NCBI RefSeq assembly: GCF_022606355.1 | Contig: NZ_JAHHZQ010000002.1 | Span: forward strand, 868,001-932,000 | Reading direction: 5' to 3' | Length of the DNA stretch: 64,000 bases | From: Leifsonia shinshuensis | GTDB taxonomy: Bacteria; Actinomycetota; Actinomycetes; Actinomycetales; Microbacteriaceae | In this document: one piece after another, positions 6,601 to 14,895 of the stretch | How the letters are laid out: each line of letters begins with the position of its first letter | Numbering within the stretch: the first letter of the stretch is position 1 | The notes under the pieces: generated by a model | What the model was told of the DNA's origin: nothing | Database searches by the model: none | What the model saw: the letters and a program-made list of their open reading frames with translations, nothing else | Made by a program: the position numbers and the translations under genes

Positions 6601-9398
6601 GGGATGGGCTCCCGTCGCGTGCGAGGGGTGGATGGGGCGGAGGCGGCACCGGCCGGGAGGAGGTCGGCGACGGACTCGGGGGAGGTCGCGGCGAGCACGA
6701 GCGCCGTTCCGCCCGCGGTCACGAGGGCGAGCTGATCGGCGAGCTCCGCCCGCTCGGCGCCGGTCACCGCCTCCGCGCCGTCCACCACCAGGACGACCGG
6801 GCGGTCGGAGGACGCATCGCGCACGGCCGCGACCGCGTCGCGCGTGCGGTCCAGCCGGGCGATCGCCGCGCGTGACCGCACCGACGAGCGCCGCACGGGC
6901 AGCAGCAGGCCGTCGACCTTGAGCCGCCCGGCCTCCAGCGGCGCGCGCCCGGCGATCGCCGACGCGAGCGCGGTGTGCCCCGGCCCGGTCAGGACGACCG
7001 CGCCGCCGCGCGGCACCAGCGCGTCGAAGGCCCCCGACCCTCCCGCGCGTGCTCCGTGTGCGGCGATGGCGTAGTCGCCGCCCGGCTCCGGCCAGTCTGC
7101 GGCGTCGAGCTCCGCCTGCACGCCCTCGCCCTCGATGTCGAGCACGGGGAGGGCACGATCCCACGACCGCGGCATCCACCAGGTCGCCCTGCCGAACAGC
7201 ACCAGCACGGCCGGGATCAGCGTCATCCGCACCACGAACGCGTCGACCGCCACACCGACCGCGAGGCCGAGCGCGATCGGCTGGATCTGCGCGTCACCAC
7301 CCGGGATGAACGCGGCGAACACCGCGAACATGATGATCGCGGCGGCGGTGACCACTTTGGCCGAGCCCTCGAAGCCCTTGTGCACGGAGCCCTTCGTGTC
7401 GGCGCCCAGCAGGTGCTCCTCGCGCATCCGGCTGGCGAGGAACACCTCGTAATCCATGGCCAGGCCGAACAGCACACCCATGACGATGATCGGCATGAAG
7501 CTGATCACCGAGCCGATGTGCGCGACGCCGAGCGGCCCGGCGAACCAGCCGCTCATGAAGACCAGGCTGGTGACGCCGAAGGCCGCGCCGATGCTGAGGA
7601 GGTAGCCGAGTGCGGCCGTGACCGGCACCACGATCGACCGGAAGACGATGGCCAGCAACACCAGCGACAGCCCGACGACCAGCAGCGCGAACGGCAGCAG
7701 CGCACCTCCCAGCCGGCTGGAGATGTCGATGCCGGCCGCCGTGTAGCCGGTGATCGAGAGGTCGATGCCGTACTCGTGCTCGAAGTGGTCGTGCATCGAG
7801 CGGAGCGTCGCGACGAGCTGCTGGGTCTCGGGGGAGTCGGGCGCGCCTGTCGGGACCACCTGGGCGATCCCGGTGTCGCCCGGCTCGTTCGGCGTCGACA
7901 GCGGCACGGCGGCGACGCCCGGCACGGTCTTCAGCTCGGCGGCGAGGTCGTTCATCAGCCCGACGGGGTCGGTGCTGCCGATCACCGAGCCGGTGGCGAT
8001 CAGCGGCCCGTTGTAGCCGGGGCCGAAGTGCTCGGCGATGAGGTCGTAGGCGATGCGTGCCGGCTCGTGCTCGTCGAGCGACCCGGCGTCCGGGAGCGCG
8101 AGCCGCAGGGAGGCCGCCGGCAGCGCGACCAGCGCCAGCAAGGCGATCACCAGCACGACGGTGAGGATCGGGATGCGGGTGACGGCGTGCACCCAGGTGG
8201 TGGCCACGGGATGCTCGCGACGCGGGCGCTTGGGCTTGGGGGTGCGCTTCGCCTGCGGCGGCGGGGGTGGTGCCGCGCTGCCGTCGGGCGGCTCGGCCTC
8301 CTGCGCGTCGCCGCCCGCCGCCGGGGTGGCGTTCGACGGCTCTGCGGGCGCCTTCGGCGTCGCTCTCCGGAACTTCTTCGCCACCACGCGCATCCCCGCG
8401 AAGCCCAGCAGCGCGGGGGTGAGCGTCATCGAGATGAGCACCGCGAGCGTCACCGCGAGCGCCGCGGCGACACCCATCGTCGTCAGGAACGGGATCCCGG
8501 CGACGCTGAGCCCGACCAGCGCGATGATGACCGTGACGGCCGCGAAGACCACGGCGGACCCGGCGGTCGCCACCGCTCGCGCGGCGGACTCCTCCGGCTC
8601 CATCCCGCGTTTCAGCTGCTCCTGGTGGCGGGAGATGATGAACAGCGCGTAGTCGATCCCGACGGCCAGCCCGAGCATCAGCGCCAGCAGCGGAGTCGTG
8701 GAGGCGATGGTGAGCCAGTGCGTCGCGGCGAAGATGAGCGACAACGACAGCCCGGCGCCGAGCAGGGCGGTGATCAGGGGCAGTGAGGCGGCGATGACCG
8801 ACGCGAAGGTCGCGATCAGCACCGCGAAGGCGACGACGATGCCCAGCAGCTCCGTGACGCTGATCCCGGCGACGCTCTGCGAGAACAGCTGGCCGCCGAC
8901 GGCGACCTCCGACCCTTTCGGGAGGGCGGCCGCCAGGTCGCGTCCCGCCTTCTGCAGGGCGGCGGATGTGGCGGGCAGCACGGCCGTCTGGGCGACTGAG
9001 AGCTGGATGGGCACGATCACCGCCGAGCCGTCCGCGGCGATGTTACCGGTCGACGGCCCGCTGTAGGGGGAGGAGGCAGAGGTGACCTGGGGGATCTTCG
9101 CGATCGCGGCGGCCGACGACTCCACCGCCGACTGGAACGCGGGATCGTGCACGTCCGTTCCCTTCGGCGTGACCGCGACGAGCTGAGCGGACGTGCCGCT
9201 CACCTCGGGGAAGGTGCGGGCTAGGGCGTCCTGCGCTTCCTGAGACTCGGTGCCGGGGATGCTGAAGGTGTTGTCCGTCCCGTTGCTGAGTGCCCCCGCA
9301 CCGGCCAGCAGGAGGACGAGCGCCACCAGCCAGCCGGTGAGCACCCATCTCCGCGCCCGGTAGGCGGCACGGCCCAGCATGTACAGGAGGGACGACAT
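6597..9398 (-). CDS. MMPL/RND transporter with fused degenerate ABC domain
   Basis: The 933-residue protein begins with a two-repeat MMPL transporter of about 755 residues: 12 predicted helices, two extracellular loops and a Pro/Lys-rich cytoplasmic linker near 345-395. MMPL proteins export lipids and other hydrophobic molecules using proton motive force. The last 180 residues resemble an ABC nucleotide-binding domain, but the P-loop reads TGPGHTALASAIAG (near 803) with no GKT, and the Walker B-like VVLVVDG lacks the DE pair. ATG 9398 is preferred over TTG 9407 because -10 TACATT lies 7 bases upstream of it. It is coupled to the second YhgE gene. Confidence 0.88.
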   Translation of the reverse strand: MSSLLYMLGRAAYRARRWVLTGWLVALVLLLAGAGALSNGTDNTFSIPGTESQEAQDALARTFPEVSGTSAQLVAVTPKGTDVHDPAFQSAVESSAAAIAKIPQVTSASSPYSGPSTGNIAADGSAVIVPIQLSVAQTAVLPATSAALQKAGRDLAAALPKGSEVAVGGQLFSQSVAGISVTELLGIVVAFAVLIATFASVIAASLPLITALLGAGLSLSLIFAATHWLTIASTTPLLALMLGLAVGIDYALFIISRHQEQLKRGMEPEESAARAVATAGSAVVFAAVTVIIALVGLSVAGIPFLTTMGVAAALAVTLAVLISMTLTPALLGFAGMRVVAKKFRRATPKAPAEPSNATPAAGGDAQEAEPPDGSAAPPPPPQAKRTPKPKRPRREHPVATTWVHAVTRIPILTVVLVIALLALVALPAASLRLALPDAGSLDEHEPARIAYDLIAEHFGPGYNGPLIATGSVIGSTDPVGLMNDLAAELKTVPGVAAVPLSTPNEPGDTGIAQVVPTGAPDSPETQQLVATLRSMHDHFEHEYGIDLSITGYTAAGIDISSRLGGALLPFALLVVGLSLVLLAIVFRSIVVPVTAALGYLLSIGAAFGVTSLVFMSGWFAGPLGVAHIGSVISFMPIIVMGVLFGLAMDYEVFLASRMREEHLLGADTKGSVHKGFEGSAKVVTAAAIIMFAVFAAFIPGGDAQIQPIALGLAVGVAVDAFVVRMTLIPAVLVLFGRATWWMPRSWDRALPVLDIEGEGVQAELDAADWPEPGGDYAIAAHGARAGGSGAFDALVPRGGAVVLTGPGHTALASAIAGRAPLEAGRLKVDGLLLPVRRSSVRSRAAIARLDRTRDAVAAVRDASSDRPVVLVVDGAEAVTGAERAELADQLALVTAGGTALVLAATSPESVADLLPAGAASAPSTPRTRREPIP

Positions 9399-9405
9399 CG
9401 GGGCC

Positions 9406-9435
9406 AATGTAGAGCTTTGCTCAGCTCCCCGACAA
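9406..9435 (-). promoter_or_regulatory. Promoter of MMPL-YhgE operon
   Basis: On the minus strand, TTGTCG (9435-9430), an 18-base spacer and TACATT (9411-9406) form a plausible sigma-70 type promoter. The -10 lies 7 bases before ATG 9398 and no Shine-Dalgarno sequence is present, so a leaderless transcript is likely. Confidence 0.5.
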
Positions 9436-9479
9436 TGCCGGTCTTGGGTCGAGCGGTGCGGATCCGCTCGGGGACCCGC

Positions 9480-10208
9480 TCAGGATCCGCGGCGCTCCGC
9501 CGTGATCCGTGCGATCTCCTGGTCGATACCCGCCCGGACGACCTGCTCGTCCAGCCCGAGGTCGGCCAGCTTCGTCGCTGCGGTCGTGCCACTGAGGAGG
9601 GTGCCGAGCAGGAGGTGCTCCGTTCCGACGTAGTTGTGGGCCAGACCGAGCACCGCGCGCAGGGTCCCCTTGAGGACTTCTCCGCCCGATTCGGCGAAGT
9701 CGATCTCGCGCAGGGCCTCCGGGGTCGAGCCGGTGGTCCTGGCGAGGCCGACCTCCAGGGCTGTGGCCAGCCTCACGGCGTCGAGGCCGGCGTTCGCCGC
9801 GATGCGGCCGGCCACGCCGTCCGGGTCGGCGATCGACCCGACGGCGATGTGCTCGGCCGCCACCGGGGCGCCCTGCGCGCTCGCCGCGGCCGTGAGGAGC
9901 GCGTCGCCTGCGCGCGGCGTGAACCGCGAGAAGAGCTGGTCGCCCGGAACCTCGAACGAGACGCCCTTTCCGACGAACCGCTGCTGCGCCGCCTGCTTGG
10001 TCACGCCCATGCTCGCCCCGATCTGGCTCCACGAAGCGCCGGACCGCCTGGCCTGGTCGACGTAGTGCCCGATGAGGGCGTCGCCCTGCTCGCTGAGCTG
10101 AGAGCCGATGATCACGGCGTCGCTCAGGCGGGCGAGCGCATCACCGTCGGGGTGGCGGTGCTCGACGTAGGCGATCAGGCTGTCGAAGGAGACGGGTGAG
10201 TTGTCCAT
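9480..10208 (-). CDS. Clp_N domain protein with N-terminal HTH
   Basis: The 242-residue protein has an N-terminal segment with a helix-turn-helix look ([20 protein letters not shown], near residues 58-77). Two Clp N-terminal repeats follow, the second with the typical [13 protein letters not shown] motif near 195. In ClpA/ClpC the Clp_N repeats bind substrates or adaptors, but here there is no AAA+ ATPase domain. Stand-alone Clp_N proteins with an HTH are common in actinobacteria and are probably regulators. Two identical-geometry palindromes sit in its promoter, suggesting autoregulation. The transcript looks leaderless. Confidence 0.85.
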   Translation of the reverse strand: MDNSPVSFDSLIAYVEHRHPDGDALARLSDAVIIGSQLSEQGDALIGHYVDQARRSGASWSQIGASMGVTKQAAQQRFVGKGVSFEVPGDQLFSRFTPRAGDALLTAAASAQGAPVAAEHIAVGSIADPDGVAGRIAANAGLDAVRLATALEVGLARTTGSTPEALREIDFAESGGEVLKGTLRAVLGLAHNYVGTEHLLLGTLLSGTTAATKLADLGLDEQVVRAGIDQEIARITAERRGS

Positions 10209-10209
10209 G

Positions 10210-10262
10210 CGTCAAGACTAGGTTGACGATGGACGGGCGTCAAGATCAACTTGACGCCCGTC
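10210..10262 (-). promoter_or_regulatory. Leaderless promoter with two CGTCAA-N7-TTGACG operators
   Basis: The minus-strand promoter has -35 TTGACG (10243-10238), a 17-base spacer and -10 TAGTCT (10220-10215), 6 bases before ATG 10208. Two copies of CGTCAA-N7-TTGACG occur, at 10210-10228 and 10238-10256, 28 bases apart. The second extends to a perfect 13-base-arm inverted repeat (10232-10244 and 10250-10262). One copy overlaps the -10 and the other the -35, a typical repressor arrangement. The site also lies 90 bases before purA. Confidence 0.72.
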
Positions 10263-10351
10263 GGTCTCCCCGCAAACGGGTCGCGATAGGATCGAGTGCG
10301 ACGGTCGTCCGCGAGGCGCCGACGCGCTCCCGACCATCGAGAGGACGAAAC

Positions 10352-11638
10352 GTGCCCGCGATCGTGATCATCGGCGCCCAGTGGGGCGACGAAGGCAAAG
10401 GCAAAGCGACCGACCTGCTCGGCAGCCGCATCGACTACGTCGTCAAGTTCAACGGCGGCAACAACGCCGGGCACACGGTCGTCGTCGGCGACGAGAAGTA
10501 CGCGCTGCACCTGCTGCCGTCCGGCATCCTGACCGACGGTGTCACGCCCGTCATCGCCAACGGCGTCGTCGTCGATCTCGAGGTGCTGTTCCAGGAGCTC
10601 GACGGGCTCATCGCGCGCGGCGTCGACGTGTCGCGGCTCAAGGTCAGCTCGAACGCGCACGTGATCACGCAGTACCACCGCACGATCGACAAGGTCACGG
10701 AGCGGTTCCTCGGCAAGCGGCAGATCGGCACCACCGGCCGGGGCATCGGCCCGACCTACGCCGACAAGATCAACCGCGTCGGCATCCGCATCCAGGACCT
10801 CTTCGACGAGAACATCCTGCGGCAGAAGGTGGAGGGCGCCCTCGACCAGAAGAACCACCTGCTGGTGAAGGTCTACAACCGCCGCGCGATCGGCGTCGAC
10901 GAGGTCGTCGAAGACCTGCTGAGCTACGCCGAGCGGCTGCGGCCCATGGTGGTCGACTCGTCGCTGCTGTTGAACGAGGCGCTGGAGGACGGCAAGTACG
11001 TGCTGTTCGAGGGCGGTCAGGCCACCATGCTCGACGTCGATCACGGCACCTACCCGTTCGTCACCTCCTCCAACTCGACCGCGGGCGGCGCCGCGACCGG
11101 ATCGGGCATCGGGCCCAACCGCATCGACCGCGTCATCGGCATCGTGAAGGCCTACACCACGCGCGTCGGCGCCGGTCCCTTCCCGACCGAGCTGTTCGAC
11201 GAGTGGGGCGAGTTCCTGCGCGAGCGCGGCTTCGAGTTCGGCACCACCACCGGTCGCCCCCGCCGCACCGGCTGGTACGACGCGCCCGTCGCCCGCTACA
11301 CCGCCCGCATCAACGGCGTCACCGACTTCGTGCTCACCAAGCTCGACACCCTCACCGGCATCGAGCGCATCCCGGTCTGCGTCGCCTACGATGTCGACGG
11401 CGTGCGCCACGACGAGGTCCCCTCCTCGCAGAGCGACTTCCACCATGCGCTGCCGATCTACGAGGAGTTCCCCGGCTGGACGGAGGACATCAGCGGTGCG
11501 CGCACCTTCGACGACCTCCCGAAGAACGCGCAGGACTATGTGCTCGCCCTGGAGGCCATCTCCGGAGCCCGCATCTCCGCGATCGGCGTCGGCCCGGCCC
11601 GCGACGAGATCGTCGTGCGCCACGACCTCGTCGACTGA
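10352..11638 (+). CDS. purA: Adenylosuccinate synthetase
   Basis: The 428-residue enzyme joins IMP and aspartate using GTP to make adenylosuccinate, the first committed step to AMP. The GTP-binding loop [11 protein letters not shown] is at residues 8-18 with the catalytic Asp and His motifs following (NNAGHTVVV near 38-46). The IMP-binding and C-terminal GTP-binding segments ([10 protein letters not shown] near 300) are intact. Start GTG 10352 is chosen because it gives the standard N-terminus [11 protein letters not shown] and has GAGAGGA about 8 bases upstream. The length is normal. It is transcribed alone, away from the other purine genes in the window. Confidence 0.98.
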   Translation: MPAIVIIGAQWGDEGKGKATDLLGSRIDYVVKFNGGNNAGHTVVVGDEKYALHLLPSGILTDGVTPVIANGVVVDLEVLFQELDGLIARGVDVSRLKVSSNAHVITQYHRTIDKVTERFLGKRQIGTTGRGIGPTYADKINRVGIRIQDLFDENILRQKVEGALDQKNHLLVKVYNRRAIGVDEVVEDLLSYAERLRPMVVDSSLLLNEALEDGKYVLFEGGQATMLDVDHGTYPFVTSSNSTAGGAATGSGIGPNRIDRVIGIVKAYTTRVGAGPFPTELFDEWGEFLRERGFEFGTTTGRPRRTGWYDAPVARYTARINGVTDFVLTKLDTLTGIERIPVCVAYDVDGVRHDEVPSSQSDFHHALPIYEEFPGWTEDISGARTFDDLPKNAQDYVLALEAISGARISAIGVGPARDEIVVRHDLVD

Positions 11639-11663
11639 GGGGCGCGTCCGCGTGGGGGTGTTT

Positions 11664-11726
11664 CGCCGAGGGGCACGCAAACGCCCCTAAAACGCCCTTT
11701 TGGGGGCGTTTACGTGCCCCTCGGCG
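11664..11726. terminator. Long stem-loop between convergent genes
   Basis: Arms 11664-11687 and 11703-11726 pair over 24 bases with one mismatch around an A-rich/T-rich loop (TAAAA and CTTTT). It fills the gap between purA (ending 11638) and the Eis-like gene (ending 11727), so it can serve both strands as a terminator. It shares its core sequence with the hairpin at 29397-29453, so it also belongs to a repeat family. Confidence 0.7.
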
Positions 11727-13010
11727 TCAGAACCACGTGCTCAGCCGCGGCGGCACCGCCGTGCGGAACAACCGGTCGAGCGCGTCCGCGTCGCCGTGGA
11801 TGCGGCCCGCGAGCGCGAGGCCGCGCGCCAGGTCGTGTCCGAGGTAGACGCTGCCGAGCGACTCGACCGGGAGCGTCACGTCCGGCGCGTCGGCCGTCGA
11901 TTCGACCCTGGCCTCGCCGTCTTCGACGATGACCCGGTAGCGGCCGCCGGCGAAACCGAGTTCGTCCGTGACCTCCAGCACCAGGTCGCCGTCGCTCTCG
12001 TAGCGGCGGGAGGTCAGGGTTGCCGGAACGTCGAGGATGCGCACCCACAGGTGGTCCTGAACGCTGGTGAGCCGGGCCCCGCGGATGTCCTGCACCAGCA
12101 GCTGCACGGGCTCGTCGACGCCGCGCGTCCACGCCTTCACCTCGGCGACGAGGTCGAGCTCGAGGAGGAAGCGCCACAGCGCCGTCAGAGCTGCGTCGGT
12201 GGCCGCGGCCAGGTAGCCGACCTCCACCACGTGGCGCGAGAAGTCCTCCTCGCCGCCGCGCACGACGTAGCTCACGAAGCCCTCCGGCCGCCCTTCCGGC
12301 GAGTCGTAGCGGACGAGCAGCCGGCGGTCGCCATCCTCGTCGCCCTTCAGCGGTCCGATGAGGCGGTCGGCGAGGTACGGCTCCAGCCCGATTTCACCGG
12401 CCCGGGAGGCCATGGTCTCCGCCAGCACGGCGTAGCCCGTCTCGCGGTACTCCTCCGGCGTCGTGAACGACAGGCGCCCCGGCGTCGGCGCTCCTGCCCA
12501 GCGGACCCGCTTCGCATCGATGCTCCAGCCGGTGGCGAAGGTGGCGGGGCCGAAGCCCCAGCGCCCGTAGATCGTGGACTCCGACACGGTGAGGATCGCG
12601 GCGGGGACTCCCAGCGCGTGCGCGGTGCGCAGCTCTGCGCCGAGCAGCGCGGTCGCGATCCCGCGGCGGCGGTGCGTCGGCGCGACCGTGACCGAGCTGA
12701 TCGCCCAGGCCTCGAGCGCGGCTCCACCCGGCACGGTGAGCGGAGCGACCCATGAGTTGACGGTCCCGACCGGGGTGCTGACGCCGTCGTCGTAGACGGC
12801 GGTGGTGCGGCGGCCGCCGAAGTTGCCGCGGGCCTCCTCGAGCACCTCCTCGGTGGGTCGCCGGCCGTGGAACCCGCGGAAGTCGGCGATGATCCACGCG
12901 TCGAGGGCGGCAGCGTCGGCGGGGTCGACGAGTGAAAGTCGGAGGCCGGAGTCGGCCAGGGCTCCCTTCGAGCGCTCGTCCACGGGTGCGGTGAGGTGTG
13001 TCTCGGTCAT
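11727..13010 (-). CDS. Eis-like GNAT N-acetyltransferase
   Basis: The 427-residue protein has the tripartite Eis layout: a GNAT domain with an acetyl-CoA loop (VAPTHRRRGIATALLG near residues 110-125), a second GNAT-like domain, and a C-terminal sterol-carrier-like domain. It ends in Phe, as in mycobacterial Eis, where the C-terminal carboxylate acts as general base. A Tyr (TIYGRWGFG) lies where the family has its catalytic acid. Eis proteins acetylate aminoglycosides and polyamines at several amines, but the real substrate here is unknown. It lies alone, convergent with purA. Confidence 0.87.
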   Translation of the reverse strand: MTETHLTAPVDERSKGALADSGLRLSLVDPADAAALDAWIIADFRGFHGRRPTEEVLEEARGNFGGRRTTAVYDDGVSTPVGTVNSWVAPLTVPGGAALEAWAISSVTVAPTHRRRGIATALLGAELRTAHALGVPAAILTVSESTIYGRWGFGPATFATGWSIDAKRVRWAGAPTPGRLSFTTPEEYRETGYAVLAETMASRAGEIGLEPYLADRLIGPLKGDEDGDRRLLVRYDSPEGRPEGFVSYVVRGGEEDFSRHVVEVGYLAAATDAALTALWRFLLELDLVAEVKAWTRGVDEPVQLLVQDIRGARLTSVQDHLWVRILDVPATLTSRRYESDGDLVLEVTDELGFAGGRYRVIVEDGEARVESTADAPDVTLPVESLGSVYLGHDLARGLALAGRIHGDADALDRLFRTAVPPRLSTWF

Positions 13011-13065
13011 GCCCCCACGCTATCGGGAGGGTGCGACGCCCGGCCAGCCGCCGCCGGGCCGGCGG

Positions 13066-13506
13066 TCACCGCTCCGCGAGCGCGTGCAGGATCGGCAGCA
13101 GTGCATCGGGGGCCGCTGTCGCCGCCGGCCCGAAGAACGTCGCGTCGGCCGCCTCCACCGAGCGGATCGCCGCGACGGCGGCCGCTGCGCCCGCCGGCGT
13201 GACGCGCAGCACCTTCGCCCGGCTGTCGGAGGGGTCCTGTTCGCGTTCGAGCAGCCCTTTCGCCGCCAGCCGGCGCACGACCTCCGAGGTCATGCGCGGG
13301 TCGGAGCCGGTGAGCTCGGACAACCGCGACTGGCTGGGCAGCTCGTCGTGGCCGTTCGACCACCAGGTGGAGGCCAGCAGCACGAACTGCGCGTGGGTCA
13401 GGTCGTGCAGACGCAGCGCGTCCGCCATGGCCCGCTGCCAGCGCAGGGTGGCATGCCACAGCAGGAATCCCGGGCTGGTCGCCGGCCCTTCGGGGAAGTC
13501 GGTCAT
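13066..13506 (-). CDS. MarR family regulator
   Basis: The 146-residue protein has a winged helix (SQSRLSELTGSDPRMTSEVV near residues 56-75, then a basic wing around RRLAAKGLLEREQDPSDSRA) typical of MarR/HTH_27 proteins. It starts at ATG 13506, overlapping the stop of the SRPBCC gene by ATGA, so the pair form one unit. The regulator is probably cotranscribed from, and acts at, the palindromic site before the SRPBCC gene (14025-14047). The effector is unknown. Confidence 0.88.
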   Translation of the reverse strand: MTDFPEGPATSPGFLLWHATLRWQRAMADALRLHDLTHAQFVLLASTWWSNGHDELPSQSRLSELTGSDPRMTSEVVRRLAAKGLLEREQDPSDSRAKVLRVTPAGAAAAVAAIRSVEAADATFFGPAATAAPDALLPILHALAER

Positions 13507-14009
13507 CCGTCCAGTGTGGCCGGGTCGCCCGCCGGAGCGTGGCCCGTGTCGTCCGTGTCGTCCCTCTCGTCGGCGCGGCGCACCGCCTCCGCCAGGAGCG
13601 CGGCGAGCGACCCCGGGAAGTCGGCGCTGATCTGGGGGCCGAGCTCCGGCCCCACCGTGTCGGCGTCCGCCCCGTCGATCGTCAGAGAGTAGCGCACGGA
13701 GGTCCCCTCGTCGAGGTCGTCGAGGTCGTCGAGGTCGTCGAGGTCGTAGCGGAACGTCAGCCGCACGCCGTCGAACTCGGTGACATCGGCGTAGGTGCGT
13801 CCGGCGACGAGCTCGACGATGCGCGAACGGATCGGGTCCTGGCTCTCGGGCGTGACCGTCAGCTCGGTCCCGACCGAGAACGGCCCGTGAAGTTCGAACC
13901 GGTCGGCGCCGGGGTAGGTGAGGTCGCCGGTGTGGAGGTCGCGCACGGCCTCCCAGACGGCCTCGCGCGACGCCCCGGTCTCGGCGGTCTCTGCTGTGCT
14001 CCACATCAT
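13503..14009 (-). CDS. SRPBCC (START-like) family protein
   Basis: The 168-residue protein has the SRPBCC pattern: a TAETGASREAVWEAVRDL start, an alternating strand region and a long C-terminal helix. Such proteins have a deep hydrophobic ligand pocket and are often partners of ArsR or MarR regulators. ATG 14009 is chosen because GAAAGG lies about 7 bases upstream; GTG 14015 is the alternative. Four perfect 9-base repeats at 13708-13743 encode a DLD-DLD-DLD-DLD acidic loop. It is coupled by ATGA to the MarR gene. Confidence 0.75.
   Translation of the reverse strand: MMWSTAETAETGASREAVWEAVRDLHTGDLTYPGADRFELHGPFSVGTELTVTPESQDPIRSRIVELVAGRTYADVTEFDGVRLTFRYDLDDLDDLDDLDEGTSVRYSLTIDGADADTVGPELGPQISADFPGSLAALLAEAVRRADERDDTDDTGHAPAGDPATLDG
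13708..13743. repeat. Tandem 9-bp repeat in coding sequence (4 copies)
   Basis: Four identical copies of TCGTCGAGG lie head to tail and code for repeated Asp-Leu-Asp in the SRPBCC protein. A partial fifth copy follows. The unit length keeps the frame, so copy-number changes would vary the length of an acidic loop without breaking the gene. Confidence 0.85.
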
Positions 14010-14024
14010 CGTCACCTTTCGCTG

Positions 14025-14047
14025 TGCGTAGATAATCTATGCATAGA
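14025..14047. promoter_or_regulatory. Candidate MarR operator
   Basis: Two overlapping palindromes lie 16 bases upstream of the SRPBCC start: TGCGTAGA-TAA-TCTATGCA (14025-14043, one mismatch) and the perfect 12-mer TCTATGCATAGA (14036-14047). This AT-rich symmetric site in a 70% GC genome is the likely target of the cotranscribed MarR protein. No binding evidence exists. Confidence 0.55.
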
Positions 14048-14178
14048 GTAAATCGGATCGCGTGATAGCACAACCCCCGCTCGTACCGCGGGACCACCTC
14101 CAGCGGATGACGCGCGGCGCCTGGAATCGTGCCTGCGCCGGACGCGGAGGCCCGCCGCCCGCATCCAGGCTGGAGACC

Positions 14179-14895
14179 ATGACAGCTTCACCCGACGCTT
14201 ACGCCACCCACCCCGTGCTCCACGCTTCCGCCCTCACCAAGGCCTACGGTTCGGCCGTCGCCCTCGGCGGTGTCGACTTCCGCATCGCCGCGGGTGAGTC
14301 GGTCGCGATCATGGGGGCCTCCGGCTCGGGCAAGACCACCCTTCTGCACTGCCTGGCCGGGATCGTGAAGCCGGATTCGGGCGCGGTCGTGCTGAACACG
14401 CCGACCGGCCCCGTCGACGTGACGGCCCTCGGCGAGTCGGGGAGGTCCCGACTGCGCCGCGAGGCGTTCGGCTTCGTGTTCCAGCAGGGCCTGCTCCTCC
14501 CCGAGCTGACCGCCGTCGAGAACGTCGCCCTCCCTCTGATGCTCTCGGGCACGCCGCGCCCGACCGCCGAGGTGGCGGCCGCCGAGTGGCTGGGCCGTCT
14601 GGGCCTCGGCGGGATGGAGGCGCGCCGGATCGGCGAGCTCTCCGGCGGTCAGGCCCAGCGCGTCGCGATCGCCCGCTCCCAGGTGACCGGCGCGTCGGTG
14701 GTGTTCGCCGACGAACCGACCGGGGCGCTGGACTCCAGCACATCGGCGGAGGTCATGGCGGCCCTGATCGCCTCCACCACCGGCAACGGGCGCTCCCTCG
14801 TGGTCGTGACCCACGACGACGAGGTCGCGCGGCAGTGCGGCCGGGTCCTCAAGCTGTCCGACGGACGCATCGTCGACGAGGCGGTCACCCGATGA
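14179..14895 (+). CDS. ABC transporter ATP-binding protein (MacB/LolD type)
   Basis: The 238-residue ATPase has an intact Walker A (GASGSGKTT near residue 50), Q-loop (FQQGLLLPEL), signature (LSGGQAQR), Walker B (VVFADEPTGALDSST) and H-loop (VVTHDD). The EPTGALDS form and the FtsX-type partner place it with MacB/LolD exporters, which move lipoproteins, peptides or drugs out of the membrane by mechanotransmission. ATG 14179 gives the usual short N-terminus. Its TGA overlaps the next ATG (14892-14895). Confidence 0.95.
   Translation: MTASPDAYATHPVLHASALTKAYGSAVALGGVDFRIAAGESVAIMGASGSGKTTLLHCLAGIVKPDSGAVVLNTPTGPVDVTALGESGRSRLRREAFGFVFQQGLLLPELTAVENVALPLMLSGTPRPTAEVAAAEWLGRLGLGGMEARRIGELSGGQAQRVAIARSQVTGASVVFADEPTGALDSSTSAEVMAALIASTTGNGRSLVVVTHDDEVARQCGRVLKLSDGRIVDEAVTR

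Noticed and set aside
13708-13743. A CRISPR-like or other short-repeat array
   Set aside because: The 9-base units are contiguous, without spacers, and lie inside a coding frame. No repeat-spacer array was seen anywhere in the window.
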